This document shows, one piece after another, positions 1 through 7,272 of a DNA stretch of 32,791 nt. Below the pieces are notes generated by a model, which saw nothing but the letters and a program-made list of their open reading frames with translations, was not told the DNA's origin and made no database searches. The position numbers were made by a program, and so were the translations under genes. Location of the stretch: the NCBI GenBank assembly GCA_021775615.1, contig JAJFHL010000121.1, positions 1-32,791 on the forward strand, read 5' to 3'. Within the stretch, counting starts at the first letter, position 1. Every line of letters starts with the position of its first letter. This DNA is from Hyphomicrobiales bacterium. Lineage in GTDB: Bacteria; Pseudomonadota; Alphaproteobacteria; Rhizobiales; JAJFHB01.

Positions 1-11
1 GGAGAGGATGG

Positions 12-118
12 CCTTAGGTGAACGTGAAGCGCTCTAAGTTGATAAAACGCGATCGATTCCAATGTTTTAGAGTGGCGTCGGGCGGACAACCGGTCTCCAC
101 TTTTCCTGATCCTGCCCT
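12..118 (-). repeat. RIME/ABC-like mosaic repeat, copy 1
   Basis: Read on the minus strand, this stretch aligns with the larger repeat at 24441-24600. It has a block with the core CAGGAAAAGTGGA followed by CCGGTT (plus-strand 76-118), then a block containing GCGTTTTATC (about 32-71). It is diverged from the 24.4-kb copy but block order and orientation are kept. Such palindromic mosaics are typical of intergenic DNA in rhizobia. It lies just beyond the 3' end of the enamidase-like gene and may act as a transcript-end structure. The outer boundaries are approximate. Confidence 0.6.
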
Positions 119-173
119 AATGTCGTTCCAGGTATCTTTGACGACGGTGGATTGAGCTCGTCTCGCGTCCGCG

Positions 174-1346
174 TCAGTCGGCGACCTCCGGCAGTGTTGT
201 CGCCGGCGGTGTGTTGCGGCTGCGGGCCGAGCGGATGATGCCGTCTATGATCGTCATGCCGACACCCGGCAGATTACCCTGGTGAATACTCTCCAGCATG
301 TCCTTGCCCGGTGCGTGCTGCGCCTTGTCGATGAGGATGTAATCGGCCGATTTGCCGACTTCGATTGTGCCGCAGTCCAGCTCCCGCATCCGCGCCGTGT
401 TGCCGGTGGCAAAACAGAATGCAATCTCCGGGGGAACATCACCGAGGCTCGACAGCATTGCAATCATGCGCAGGATCCCAAGTGGCTGAACGCCCGACCC
501 CGCGGGCGAATCGGTTCCGAGTATGATGCGCTCGGACTGGCCGATTTCAAACGCCGTCCGCATGGCCAGCAGACCCGCTCTCTCGTTGCCGTTGTGCACG
601 ATTTCGATGCCCCGCTGACAGCTCTCGCACAAACAGGTGATTTGATCGTCCGGAAGGGCGGTATGGCCGCCATTGATATGCCCGATAATGTCGGCGTCGG
701 CTTCCAGCACCACATCCTTGTCGATCAATCCGGACCCGGGTATCGAGGGTCCTCCGGTGTGGATGGTCGACTGAATTCCGTACTTGCGTGCCCACTTCAC
801 CATCTGCTGGGCCGTCTCACCGGCTTTGACCGATCCGAGGCCAACTTCCCCCAGAAGGGTTACGCCTGCATCTGCCAGATCCTTGAAGTCCTGCTCCTCC
901 ATGCCTTCTTCAAGAACAGGGGCGCCGGCGAGGACCTTGACGCCCGACGGGCGGAAGTTTTCATACCAGCGTTGCGAAGCGATCGCCATCGCCTTCAGGC
1001 CGACGATGTCTTTCGGCCGGCCCGGCGCATGCACTTCGCCTGCGGAGATCATGCAGGTGACGCCGCCATGCAGGCAGGAATCGATCCAGTTCAGCTGTTG
1101 CTGCCGCGGCGTGTAATCGCCGATGACCGGATGCACATGACTGTCGATCAAGCCCGGCGACAGCGCCACGCCCTTGGCGTCCACCACGGTATCGGAATTT
1201 TCTGAATCAATGTCCTTTTCATATCCGACCGCCACCGTCTTGCCGTCGACCGCCACCACGCAGTCACCATCAAGAATCGGCTCCTCGAGTTTGCCGGACA
1301 AGATCAGCCCAATGTTCCGAATGACCAGTTTCGAGCCCTGCTCCAT
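174..1346 (-). CDS. Enamidase-like amidohydrolase
   Basis: A 390-residue metal-dependent amidohydrolase. It strongly resembles enamidase of Eubacterium barkeri, which hydrolyses 6-oxo-1,4,5,6-tetrahydronicotinate to 2-formylglutarate in reductive nicotinate breakdown. Visible metal-site residues fit the family: His70 and His72 in DSHVH, Glu167 in GEVGLG (a bridging carboxylate instead of carbamylated lysine), His196 in IHTGG, His223 in GHINGG and Asp279 in GTDSP. The C-terminal SRNTPPA also matches enamidase as I remember it. I chose the ATG at 1346 because GGAAAGG lies 8 bases upstream and the length then matches the roughly 385-residue family. An in-frame ATG at 1379 and a GTG at 1394 lack a ribosome binding site. 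A MarR gene diverges from it. The substrate is inferred; a related cyclic amide or enamide is possible. Confidence 0.8.
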   Translation of the reverse strand: MEQGSKLVIRNIGLILSGKLEEPILDGDCVVAVDGKTVAVGYEKDIDSENSDTVVDAKGVALSPGLIDSHVHPVIGDYTPRQQQLNWIDSCLHGGVTCMISAGEVHAPGRPKDIVGLKAMAIASQRWYENFRPSGVKVLAGAPVLEEGMEEQDFKDLADAGVTLLGEVGLGSVKAGETAQQMVKWARKYGIQSTIHTGGPSIPGSGLIDKDVVLEADADIIGHINGGHTALPDDQITCLCESCQRGIEIVHNGNERAGLLAMRTAFEIGQSERIILGTDSPAGSGVQPLGILRMIAMLSSLGDVPPEIAFCFATGNTARMRELDCGTIEVGKSADYILIDKAQHAPGKDMLESIHQGNLPGVGMTIIDGIIRSARSRNTPPATTLPEVAD

Positions 1347-1423
1347 GCGGTGCGCCTTTCCCTTTAACCCTTCGGACATACGTGCTGTAAACACTCAGTC
1401 ATTTTCGATAGTATGCTAACGAT

Positions 1424-2020
1424 ATGCAAGGCGAGTGGCAACCGAACGATGTGCCGCCCGATGTCGTCCTGAGTGTTATCTGCGTCGGCAAGATCACTGA
1501 ATTCTGCGATTCATCTGAAATGAAGCGATCATGTTCCAGGGTGAAAGATACGGAAACAAGCGATTTGACCGGCACCGTTGGAGATAGAAACATCACTCTC
1601 AAACAAATCAAGTCGTACCGTTTGGTCGATCAGATCGGTCACATCCTGCGGCGAGCCTCACAACGCCATTCGACAATTTTCGCCATGTCCATGGTGGAGG
1701 GCCTCACGCCCACTCAATTTGCCGCGTTGGCCATGTTGTTCGAGCGTGAGAGCGTCTCCCAGAACGAATTGGGAAGGTTGGCCGCAATGGATGTTGCGAC
1801 CATCAATGGTGTCGTTGATCGGCTGTTGAAGAGAAAGTTCATATCGCGGCGTCCAGATCCGGACGACGGCCGTCGAAAACTTCTCAGTTTGACTGAGACG
1901 GGGCTGAGCGTCGTCGAGCAGGCAATTCCAAAGGGCCTACAAATTTCGCAAACCACTCTTATGCCCTTGAGCGCCAAGGAGAAGCGCACGCTCATTGAGC
2001 TTTTGCTCAAGATCTCGTAG
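1424..2020 (+). CDS. MarR family transcriptional regulator (NicR-like candidate)
   Basis: A 198-residue protein with a MarR winged-helix domain over roughly residues 60-195. The recognition helix region reads AAMDVATINGVVDRLLKR and the wing reads RRPDPDDGRRKLLSLTETG. It is likely a dimeric repressor that responds to a small aromatic or related ligand. It diverges from the enamidase-like gene, so it probably controls that gene and itself. NicR, the MarR repressor of nicotinate genes in Pseudomonas putida, is a plausible analogue given this neighbour, but that is inference. The N-terminus is uncertain: residues 1-50 do not look like MarR sequence. An ATG at 1520 (166 residues) or a TTG at 1565 would give a more usual length and a longer intergenic control region. 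None of the starts has a convincing ribosome binding site. Confidence 0.8.
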   Translation: MQGEWQPNDVPPDVVLSVICVGKITEFCDSSEMKRSCSRVKDTETSDLTGTVGDRNITLKQIKSYRLVDQIGHILRRASQRHSTIFAMSMVEGLTPTQFAALAMLFERESVSQNELGRLAAMDVATINGVVDRLLKRKFISRRPDPDDGRRKLLSLTETGLSVVEQAIPKGLQISQTTLMPLSAKEKRTLIELLLKIS

Positions 2021-2481
2021 TGGCGCAGTTGAGAACAGGAGCCGCCGATGGAAGTTGCCCGGCTTGTCGCTTCAATACACGCACCTATCAGGCTGGCGTC
2101 AATGGCGTCACAAAGAGGGGCGAACTTTCTCCTACGGCCTACAGCGCATCCTTGCCCTTGCAAGAGCGCTTTGCGGATTGACAAGGTCCGCCATCGTTCT
2201 TGATGTGCCGGTCTTCCCGAAAGAAGGTTCGCAACCGATATCGATCAGTCGTTCAGTTTCAGCCGCCCATTCCGGTGCGGGGCTCTTCAATCGGAGTGTT
2301 CAGGACACATATTTGCCCTTGCGCCGGACTTGCGCCCTCCAACTTCCATTCTTCGTGCGAACGATGGTTGCCATAGCCGCGCCGTCCCTTCAATCCGTGC
2401 AAATTCCGTGCACCGGGAGATCAAAAGAGGTACAAACCCGTGCAATTTTGTCCATTTCGGTTCTGATTTGATCTCATTGGC
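2021..2481 (+). other. 461-bp stretch between marR and dusA
   Basis: No intact gene is supported here. It holds a decayed ABC-ATPase fragment (2121-2210) and, near its end, three direct copies of CCGTGCA (2395-2401, 2406-2412, 2438-2444). Presumably the dusA promoter lies in the last 100 bases, but I see no clear -35/-10 pair and no strong ribosome binding site for dusA. Confidence 0.5.
2121..2210 (+). pseudogene. ABC transporter ATPase remnant (LivG/LivF-type signature to Walker B)
   Basis: In the frame starting at 2121 the translation contains FSYGLQRILALARAL followed 9 residues later by IVLDVP. This matches the ABC signature (LSYGxQRxLALARAL) and Walker B (LLLDEP) of branched-chain amino-acid-type ABC ATPases, with the catalytic glutamate replaced by valine. 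No Walker A or other ATPase sequence is recognisable before or after it in this frame, so the rest appears deleted or scrambled. It may be a leftover from an uptake operon once linked to the enamidase/MarR genes. It is short, so chance resemblance cannot be excluded. Confidence 0.45.
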
Positions 2482-3510
2482 ATGCAGTATAAGTCGTTGA
2501 AATACAACGAGAAGAAATTCGCAGTCGCCCCCATGATGGACTGGACGGACCGCTATGACCGGTTCTTCCTGCGCCTGATATCGCGCCATGCGCTGCTTTA
2601 CACCGAAATGGTGACCTCCGGTGCGGTTCTGCATGGCGACCGTGAGCGCCTGCTCGGGTTCGAGCCCGAGCAGCATCCCGTTGCCCTGCAATTGGGCGGC
2701 AGCGATCCGCGCGATCTTGCGGAGGCGGCGCGGATCGGGGAGGGGTTCGGCTATGACGAGCTCAATCTCAATGTCGGCTGCCCGTCCGACCGGGTCCAGT
2801 CGGGCCGTTTCGGCGCTTGCCTCATGGCGGAGCCCGACACCGTGGCGGCGTGTGTCTCGGCCATGGCCGCCGCCGTCTCGGTCCCGGTCACCGTCAAGTG
2901 CCGTATCGGCATTGACGACCAGGATGAAGAAGAAGCGCTCGACCGGTTCGTGGAGTGCGTGCGCGCCACCGGCTGCTCCACCTTCATCGTGCATGCCCGC
3001 AAGGCCTGGCTGGAGGGGCTGAGCCCGAAGCAGAACCGGGATGTTCCGCCCCTGAACCATGACCGGGTCTACCGGCTCAAGCAGGCCCATCCCGACCTCA
3101 ACATCGTGATCAACGGCGGCGTTGTCGATCTGGCGGAGGCCGATGCCCATTTGCGCCACGTCGACGGCGTCATGCTCGGCCGCGCCGCCTATCAGGATCC
3201 CTATCTCTTGAGCGAGGTCGACAAGCGTTACTTTTCAAGCGTCGAGGCGGCATTGACGCGCGAACAGATTGTTGAGCGGCTGATCCCCTACGTGGAGCGC
3301 AAATTGGCGGAAGGGGTGCGGCTCAACCAGATCACCCGGCACATACTCGGTCTCTATCAGGGCGTTCCGGGCGCCAAACTCTGGCGCCGCCACCTGAGCC
3401 AGAACGCCCATTTGCCTGGCGCCGACGCAATGGTGATCCGTGGCGCGCTTGATCAGGTCGCTCAGGCCCGCCGTCAGCGCTCGGAACGGGCCACGGAACT
3501 CGCCGTCTAA
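2482..3510 (+). CDS. dusA: tRNA-dihydrouridine(20/20a) synthase DusA
   Basis: A 342-residue FMN-dependent enzyme that reduces uridine to dihydrouridine in the tRNA D-loop using NADPH. The N-terminal TIM-barrel motif FAVAPMMDWTD (residues 13-23) is present, as are LQLGGSDP, NVGCPSDRV (97-105) and the GACLM loop with the expected catalytic Cys113. The segments VKCRIGID, HARKAWLEGLSPKQNR and NGGV follow, which are diagnostic of the DusA subgroup rather than DusB or DusC. Length is normal. The ATG at 2482 is needed to keep the conserved N-terminus, although its ribosome binding site is weak. The gene converges with the VOC gene, and the two stop codons overlap by 4 bases (3507-3510). Confidence 0.95.
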   Translation: MQYKSLKYNEKKFAVAPMMDWTDRYDRFFLRLISRHALLYTEMVTSGAVLHGDRERLLGFEPEQHPVALQLGGSDPRDLAEAARIGEGFGYDELNLNVGCPSDRVQSGRFGACLMAEPDTVAACVSAMAAAVSVPVTVKCRIGIDDQDEEEALDRFVECVRATGCSTFIVHARKAWLEGLSPKQNRDVPPLNHDRVYRLKQAHPDLNIVINGGVVDLAEADAHLRHVDGVMLGRAAYQDPYLLSEVDKRYFSSVEAALTREQIVERLIPYVERKLAEGVRLNQITRHILGLYQGVPGAKLWRRHLSQNAHLPGADAMVIRGALDQVAQARRQRSERATELAV

Positions 3511-3887
3511 TCCCAGCTGTTGAAGCCGGTCTGGTCGCCACCCGCCTGAACACGTACCACGCAGAACCGCTGGCCGGTGGGCGCTTCCATGACGCACCAC
3601 GTCCTGACGTCTCCCACACGTTTGGCGCCGAGCGCCTCAAGACGAGCGACCTCGGCTTCGATATTGTCGGTCTCGATGTCGAGATGAACGCGGCTCTCGT
3701 GATCCACCTTCTGCACCTCCACATGGAGGTCGCCGCGGCCCGATTGCAGTCCCACATAGCTCGCATCCGCCGGATCGTCTGAGCGTTTGGGCTCGAAGCC
3801 GAGCGCGTTGCCCCAGAACGCCGCGGCCTGGTTCAGATCGTCGGTCCGACAATCGATGATGAAACCGGCAAGTCTGCTCTTGTGCAT
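3507..3887 (-). CDS. VOC (glyoxalase/bleomycin-resistance fold) protein
   Basis: A 126-residue small protein with two beta-alpha-beta-beta-beta modules typical of the vicinal oxygen chelate superfamily. The first module spans roughly residues 6-60 (FIIDCRTDDLNQAAAFWGNALGF), and the second contains HLDIETDNIEAEVARLEALGAKRV followed by MEAPTGQRFCVV. The actual substrate cannot be told; members include glyoxalases, dioxygenases and antibiotic-binding proteins. The start at 3887 is supported by AGGAG 7 bases upstream. A MarR gene lies upstream on the same strand after a 63-bp gap, so co-transcription and regulation by that MarR is plausible. Confidence 0.8.
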   Translation of the reverse strand: MHKSRLAGFIIDCRTDDLNQAAAFWGNALGFEPKRSDDPADASYVGLQSGRGDLHVEVQKVDHESRVHLDIETDNIEAEVARLEALGAKRVGDVRTWCVMEAPTGQRFCVVRVQAGGDQTGFNSWD

Positions 3888-3950
3888 GTGAGTCTCCTGC
3901 TGCGTGGATGTGCCGAGTGCCTGAATTTGTGTCGCCGATTGCGGGCCCCG

Positions 3951-4478
3951 TCAGTGGGCGCCGATGGCCGATGCTATCAGTTCGAGAGATGCCGCAAGCT
4001 GCTTTTGTTCTCGCACATTGAGTTCGTTGACGATCTGCAGCTGCGCGGCCTCCCAGCGGGGAAGGGCGGTCTCGACAGTCTCCTCGCCGGACGCGGTCAG
4101 GGCCGCGACCCGCGTGCGGCGGTCGCGGCCATGGTCCAGGCGCACAAGGCCGCGGCGTTCAAGCGGCTTGAGGGTCCGCGCCAAGGCGCTGCGCTCCATG
4201 GCCATCAGGTCGGCAAACCGGGTGACCGTCATCTCGCCCCTGACCCGCAGGTGGGCCAGCAGGGTGAACTGGGTCAGGCGCAGGTCGACCGGCCGCAGAG
4301 CATCGTCATAGACCTGGCTCAGCATGCGGGTCACCTTGCGCAGGTTTGCGCCGTAACAGTTTTCGACGACGTCGCGGCAGGTTGTCATTTTGCTCCATCC
4401 GTCAAGTTGCGCCCGGGCGGCGTTCGATACGTCTCCCGAATTATCGGACATCTCCATCAAAGGAACATATACAGTCAT
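3951..4478 (-). CDS. MarR family transcriptional regulator
   Basis: Up to 175 residues, with a MarR domain over roughly residues 37-170. The helix-turn-helix reads VTRFADLMAMERSALARTLKPLERRGLV, and the wing HGRDRRTRVAALTASGEE. It probably acts as a dimeric ligand-responsive repressor. The first ATG at 4478 lies inside the left arm of a perfect inverted repeat (4471-4506). An internal ATG at 4388, with GGAG 4 bases upstream and the conserved domain starting just after, would give 145 residues and leave the whole repeat in the 5' control region. I list the longer form but consider the shorter equally likely. The VOC gene follows downstream and is the likeliest co-regulated partner. Confidence 0.85.
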   Translation of the reverse strand: MTVYVPLMEMSDNSGDVSNAARAQLDGWSKMTTCRDVVENCYGANLRKVTRMLSQVYDDALRPVDLRLTQFTLLAHLRVRGEMTVTRFADLMAMERSALARTLKPLERRGLVRLDHGRDRRTRVAALTASGEETVETALPRWEAAQLQIVNELNVREQKQLAASLELIASAIGAH

Positions 4479-4506
4479 ATACCCCTAAATAAGGGCATAT
4501 GACTGT
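4471..4506. promoter_or_regulatory. Probable MarR operator (perfect 10-bp inverted repeat)
   Basis: ACAGTCATAT (4471-4480) and its exact reverse complement ATATGACTGT (4497-4506) flank a 16-bp centre that itself holds CCC and GGG arms around TAAATAA. The size, AT-rich symmetry and position at the start of the MarR gene fit an autoregulatory operator. That it is bound by this MarR protein is inferred. Confidence 0.6.
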
Positions 4507-4736
4507 AATACAGAGAAACTGGCGGAAAGCAAGGAGAAAATCGGGCGCCGCCTGAGAATGCCGTATGCGGACCTGTGGTTTTCGCCGGTCTGACGGCGAC
4601 CGACGGGCAGGGCGCGGCCGAAGCGAGGACGCGCGTGGATCTTGATTGGATTACGGCGAGGAGAGGACGGTGATCGAACCACGGCCATGTGCAGTGGTCC
4701 CAGGACCCTTCTTGAGCACGGGCGCTCGGGCAGAGT

Positions 4737-6236
4737 TCAGATTTTCTGGTTGTATTCACCGATCTCCGGATAATCGGAGAGATGCATGTCGATGTTCTTG
4801 AACATCGCTTTCATGTTGTCTTCAGACGTCGGGCTTTCGCACACGATCACAAGCTCGGGCTTGTTTGAAGAGGCGCGCACCAGGCCCCATGTGCCGTCCT
4901 GCAGGACGACGCGGACACCGTTCACCGTGATCAGCTCACGGATGGTCTGCCCGGCAACGGTTTCGCTTCGGGCCGCCAGTTGCTGAAAATGCGCCACCAC
5001 CTTGTCGACGACCCCGTACTTGGTCTCGTCGGCGCAATGCGGCGACATGGTGGGCGAGCCCCAGGTCTGCGGCAGCTTGCGCCGCAGGTCCGCCATCGAC
5101 GCGTCGCCGGCGCGCTCGAGCATGTCGCAGATCGCCATTGCCGAGACCAGGCCGTCATCATAGCCGCGGCCGATCGGGGCGTTGAAGAAGAAGTGCCCGC
5201 TTTTCTCGAAACCGACCAGGGCGCCAAGCTCATGGCTGCGCCGTTTGATATAGGAATGGCCGGTCTTCCAGTAATCGGTCTGGGCGCCGTTCGCCTTGAG
5301 CACCGGGTCGGTCAGAAACAAGCCGGTCGATTTGACGTCGCAGACAAACCTCGCATTGGGCGTGCGCGAAGAGATGTCGCGCGCCAGCATCACGCCAACC
5401 TTGTCGGCGAAAATCTCGACGCCCTCATTGTCGACCACACCGCAGCGGTCGCCGTCTCCGTCAAAGGCAAAACCGATATCCGCCCCGCTTTCCAGCACCT
5501 TGTCGCGCAACGCGTGCAGCATCTTGAGGTCTTCGGGATTGGGATTGTGGTTCGGGAAGGTGTGGTCGAGGTCGCAGTTGAGCGGCACCACCTCGCAGCC
5601 GTTCCCCTCAAGAACCGAAGGGGCGAAGGCGCCGGCCGTGCCATTGCCGCAGGCGGCGACGACCTTGAGCTTGCGCTGCAGCCTCGGCCGGTCCGTCAGG
5701 TCGGCCATATAGCGCTCGGCCATGTCGTCCAGGGTTATCAGCGAACCGCCGTTATCGAAGTCGAAATCGGCGCCAAGGACAAGCTCCTTGAGCGTGGACA
5801 TTTCGTCGGGCCCGAATGTCAGGGGCCGGTCCATGCCCATCTTGACCCCGGTCCAGCCATTGTCGTTGTGGCTTGCGGTCACCATCGCCACCGCCTTCAC
5901 ATCGAGCTCGAACTGCGCAAAGTAGGCCGTCGGCGTCAGGGACAGTCCGATGTCGTAGACGGTGCAACCGGTGGCCAGAAGCCCGGTAATCAGCGCGTTT
6001 TTGATGGCGCAGGAATAGGACCGGAAGTCATGGCCCACCACGATTTTCCGCTCCACGCCGCTGCGATGCAGCAGGGTGCCGAGCCCGAGGCCGAGGGCCC
6101 TGATGCCCATGAGGTTGATTTCGCTTTCAAACAGCCAGCGTGCGTCATATTCGCGAAACCCCGTCGGCTTGACCAGAGGCAGGCGCTCATAGTCCGCGGT
6201 ATTCGGCACCAGATCAGCGCGTGGTTTGGGAAACAT
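4737..6236 (-). CDS. Phosphomannomutase/phosphoglucomutase
   Basis: A 499-residue alpha-D-phosphohexomutase that interconverts hexose 6- and 1-phosphates, supplying sugar nucleotides for polysaccharide or LPS synthesis. The phosphoserine loop TASHNDNGWTGVK (Ser122) is present, as are the magnesium loop DGDGDR (259-264), the sugar-binding EKSGH loop (344-348) and a C-terminal phosphate-binding region around WGLVRASSNKPELVIVCE. It is slightly longer than the roughly 460-residue AlgC/ManB type. Whether mannose or glucose phosphates are preferred cannot be read from the sequence. The start at 6236 has AGGAG 5 bases upstream. It is the last gene of a same-strand series, 52 bp after the protease gene. 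Confidence 0.92.
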   Translation of the reverse strand: MFPKPRADLVPNTADYERLPLVKPTGFREYDARWLFESEINLMGIRALGLGLGTLLHRSGVERKIVVGHDFRSYSCAIKNALITGLLATGCTVYDIGLSLTPTAYFAQFELDVKAVAMVTASHNDNGWTGVKMGMDRPLTFGPDEMSTLKELVLGADFDFDNGGSLITLDDMAERYMADLTDRPRLQRKLKVVAACGNGTAGAFAPSVLEGNGCEVVPLNCDLDHTFPNHNPNPEDLKMLHALRDKVLESGADIGFAFDGDGDRCGVVDNEGVEIFADKVGVMLARDISSRTPNARFVCDVKSTGLFLTDPVLKANGAQTDYWKTGHSYIKRRSHELGALVGFEKSGHFFFNAPIGRGYDDGLVSAMAICDMLERAGDASMADLRRKLPQTWGSPTMSPHCADETKYGVVDKVVAHFQQLAARSETVAGQTIRELITVNGVRVVLQDGTWGLVRASSNKPELVIVCESPTSEDNMKAMFKNIDMHLSDYPEIGEYNQKI

Positions 6237-6288
6237 CTGTTCTCCTGAGGCCGCAAGGGCGTCGGCTGTATTGCCGGTGATGGAGGAG

Positions 6289-7005
6289 TTACTCGCGCAA
6301 GATCAACTGGTCGCCTGAAAGCTGGAACGAACCGATTTCGCGGAAATAGCTCATGCCCAGCAGGCTGAACGCAAGGACGTCGGCCTGAGACACGATGGCA
6401 CGCACTTTTCGCACCAGGATGCCGCCCACCTCCACTTCGTCGATGTCGATAATTGCTCCGTAGGCGACGCCATTCGCGGTGCGCAGCGGGACATCGTAGG
6501 TCAGTGCGTTGACATCGATCCCGATCCGCCGGGCGTCTTCATGGCTCAGGGTGACAAAAGTGGCGCCGGTGTCCGCCAGCATGCTGACATGGGTGCCGTT
6601 GACCAGCGTATCGACATCGAAATGCCCGTTTCTGCCGGCCCGGATGGCGACCATCCGTCGGTTGTTGTGGGTTTCGGTGGTTTGCGTCTCGTTGGCGACG
6701 GCGAGATTGGGCAGGTAATCCCCGGCCATCTTGCCTGCCAGCGAAAGCAGTTCGGCCCGGTAGGCATAGACGGATGCAGCGGTGAGAAAGATCACCATCC
6801 AAAGCGAAGCCAGTCTGAAGGCCAGCCCGGCACTTTGTTTCCGGCTGAACATCAGGGCCATGCAGATGCTGAATATGAGCGCGGCAATCTGAGCTACATC
6901 CGCGACACCGCCATCGGTCAGGCCGAACAGGTCGCGAGGAACGCCGAGCACGGCGATCACACCACCCGCGAGGCCGACCAGGGCCAATCCAATCCATGAC
7001 ATCAT
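6289..7005 (-). CDS. Membrane-anchored clan AA aspartic protease (TIGR02281 type)
   Basis: A 238-residue protein with about three N-terminal hydrophobic segments (roughly residues 3-22, 38-53, 64-82), followed by a single retropepsin-like domain. The active-site motif LADTGATFVTL puts the catalytic aspartate at Asp145. The later SLLGMSYF is the usual flap and C-terminal signature of this family. A single lobe implies that it works as a homodimer. The catalytic domain would lie outside the cytoplasmic membrane. It follows the DUF1289 gene after only 7 bases, an arrangement common in alphaproteobacteria. Substrates of this family are essentially unknown. Confidence 0.85.
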   Translation of the reverse strand: MMSWIGLALVGLAGGVIAVLGVPRDLFGLTDGGVADVAQIAALIFSICMALMFSRKQSAGLAFRLASLWMVIFLTAASVYAYRAELLSLAGKMAGDYLPNLAVANETQTTETHNNRRMVAIRAGRNGHFDVDTLVNGTHVSMLADTGATFVTLSHEDARRIGIDVNALTYDVPLRTANGVAYGAIIDIDEVEVGGILVRKVRAIVSQADVLAFSLLGMSYFREIGSFQLSGDQLILRE

Positions 7006-7012
7006 GGCGTTC

Positions 7013-7234
7013 TCAACTCCGGCGCGCCCTGCGCCCGCCTTTGCGCCGCCGTTTGGCGGTCATCTCGTTCAATCTTTGCGGCAGCCGTGCAACCACATCC
7101 CGCTTCTCATCGGGGGCGAGTGCAGGCCAACCGGCAATTTCCGGCCGGGTTCTGCCGCATCCAATGCAATATCCTGTGTCGAGATCTACCACACAGACCT
7201 TAATGCAAGGCGAATCAACGGGCTCATTTGTCAT
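7013..7234 (-). CDS. DUF1289 domain protein
   Basis: A 73-residue protein with the DUF1289 pattern SPCIKVCVVDLDTGYCIGCGRT near the N-terminus, giving four cysteines (C-x3-4-C and C-x2-C) that could bind a metal or Fe-S cluster. The C-terminus is very basic (KRRRKGGRRARRS), suggesting nucleic-acid contact. The function is unknown. It is followed 7 bases later by the aspartic protease gene and is likely translated from the same message. Confidence 0.85.
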   Translation of the reverse strand: MTNEPVDSPCIKVCVVDLDTGYCIGCGRTRPEIAGWPALAPDEKRDVVARLPQRLNEMTAKRRRKGGRRARRS

Positions 7235-7272
7235 GGTTCACGTCACTTCTGAACACTGGCGCCGGAGCGGGA

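Noticed and set aside
4499-4555. 18-codon open frame diverging from the MarR gene
   Set aside because: It starts inside the operator arm, has no ribosome binding site and encodes nothing recognisable.
4980-6248. 422-codon open frame opposite the phosphomannomutase gene
   Set aside because: Antisense shadow without domains or a ribosome binding site; the minus-strand gene has all catalytic motifs.
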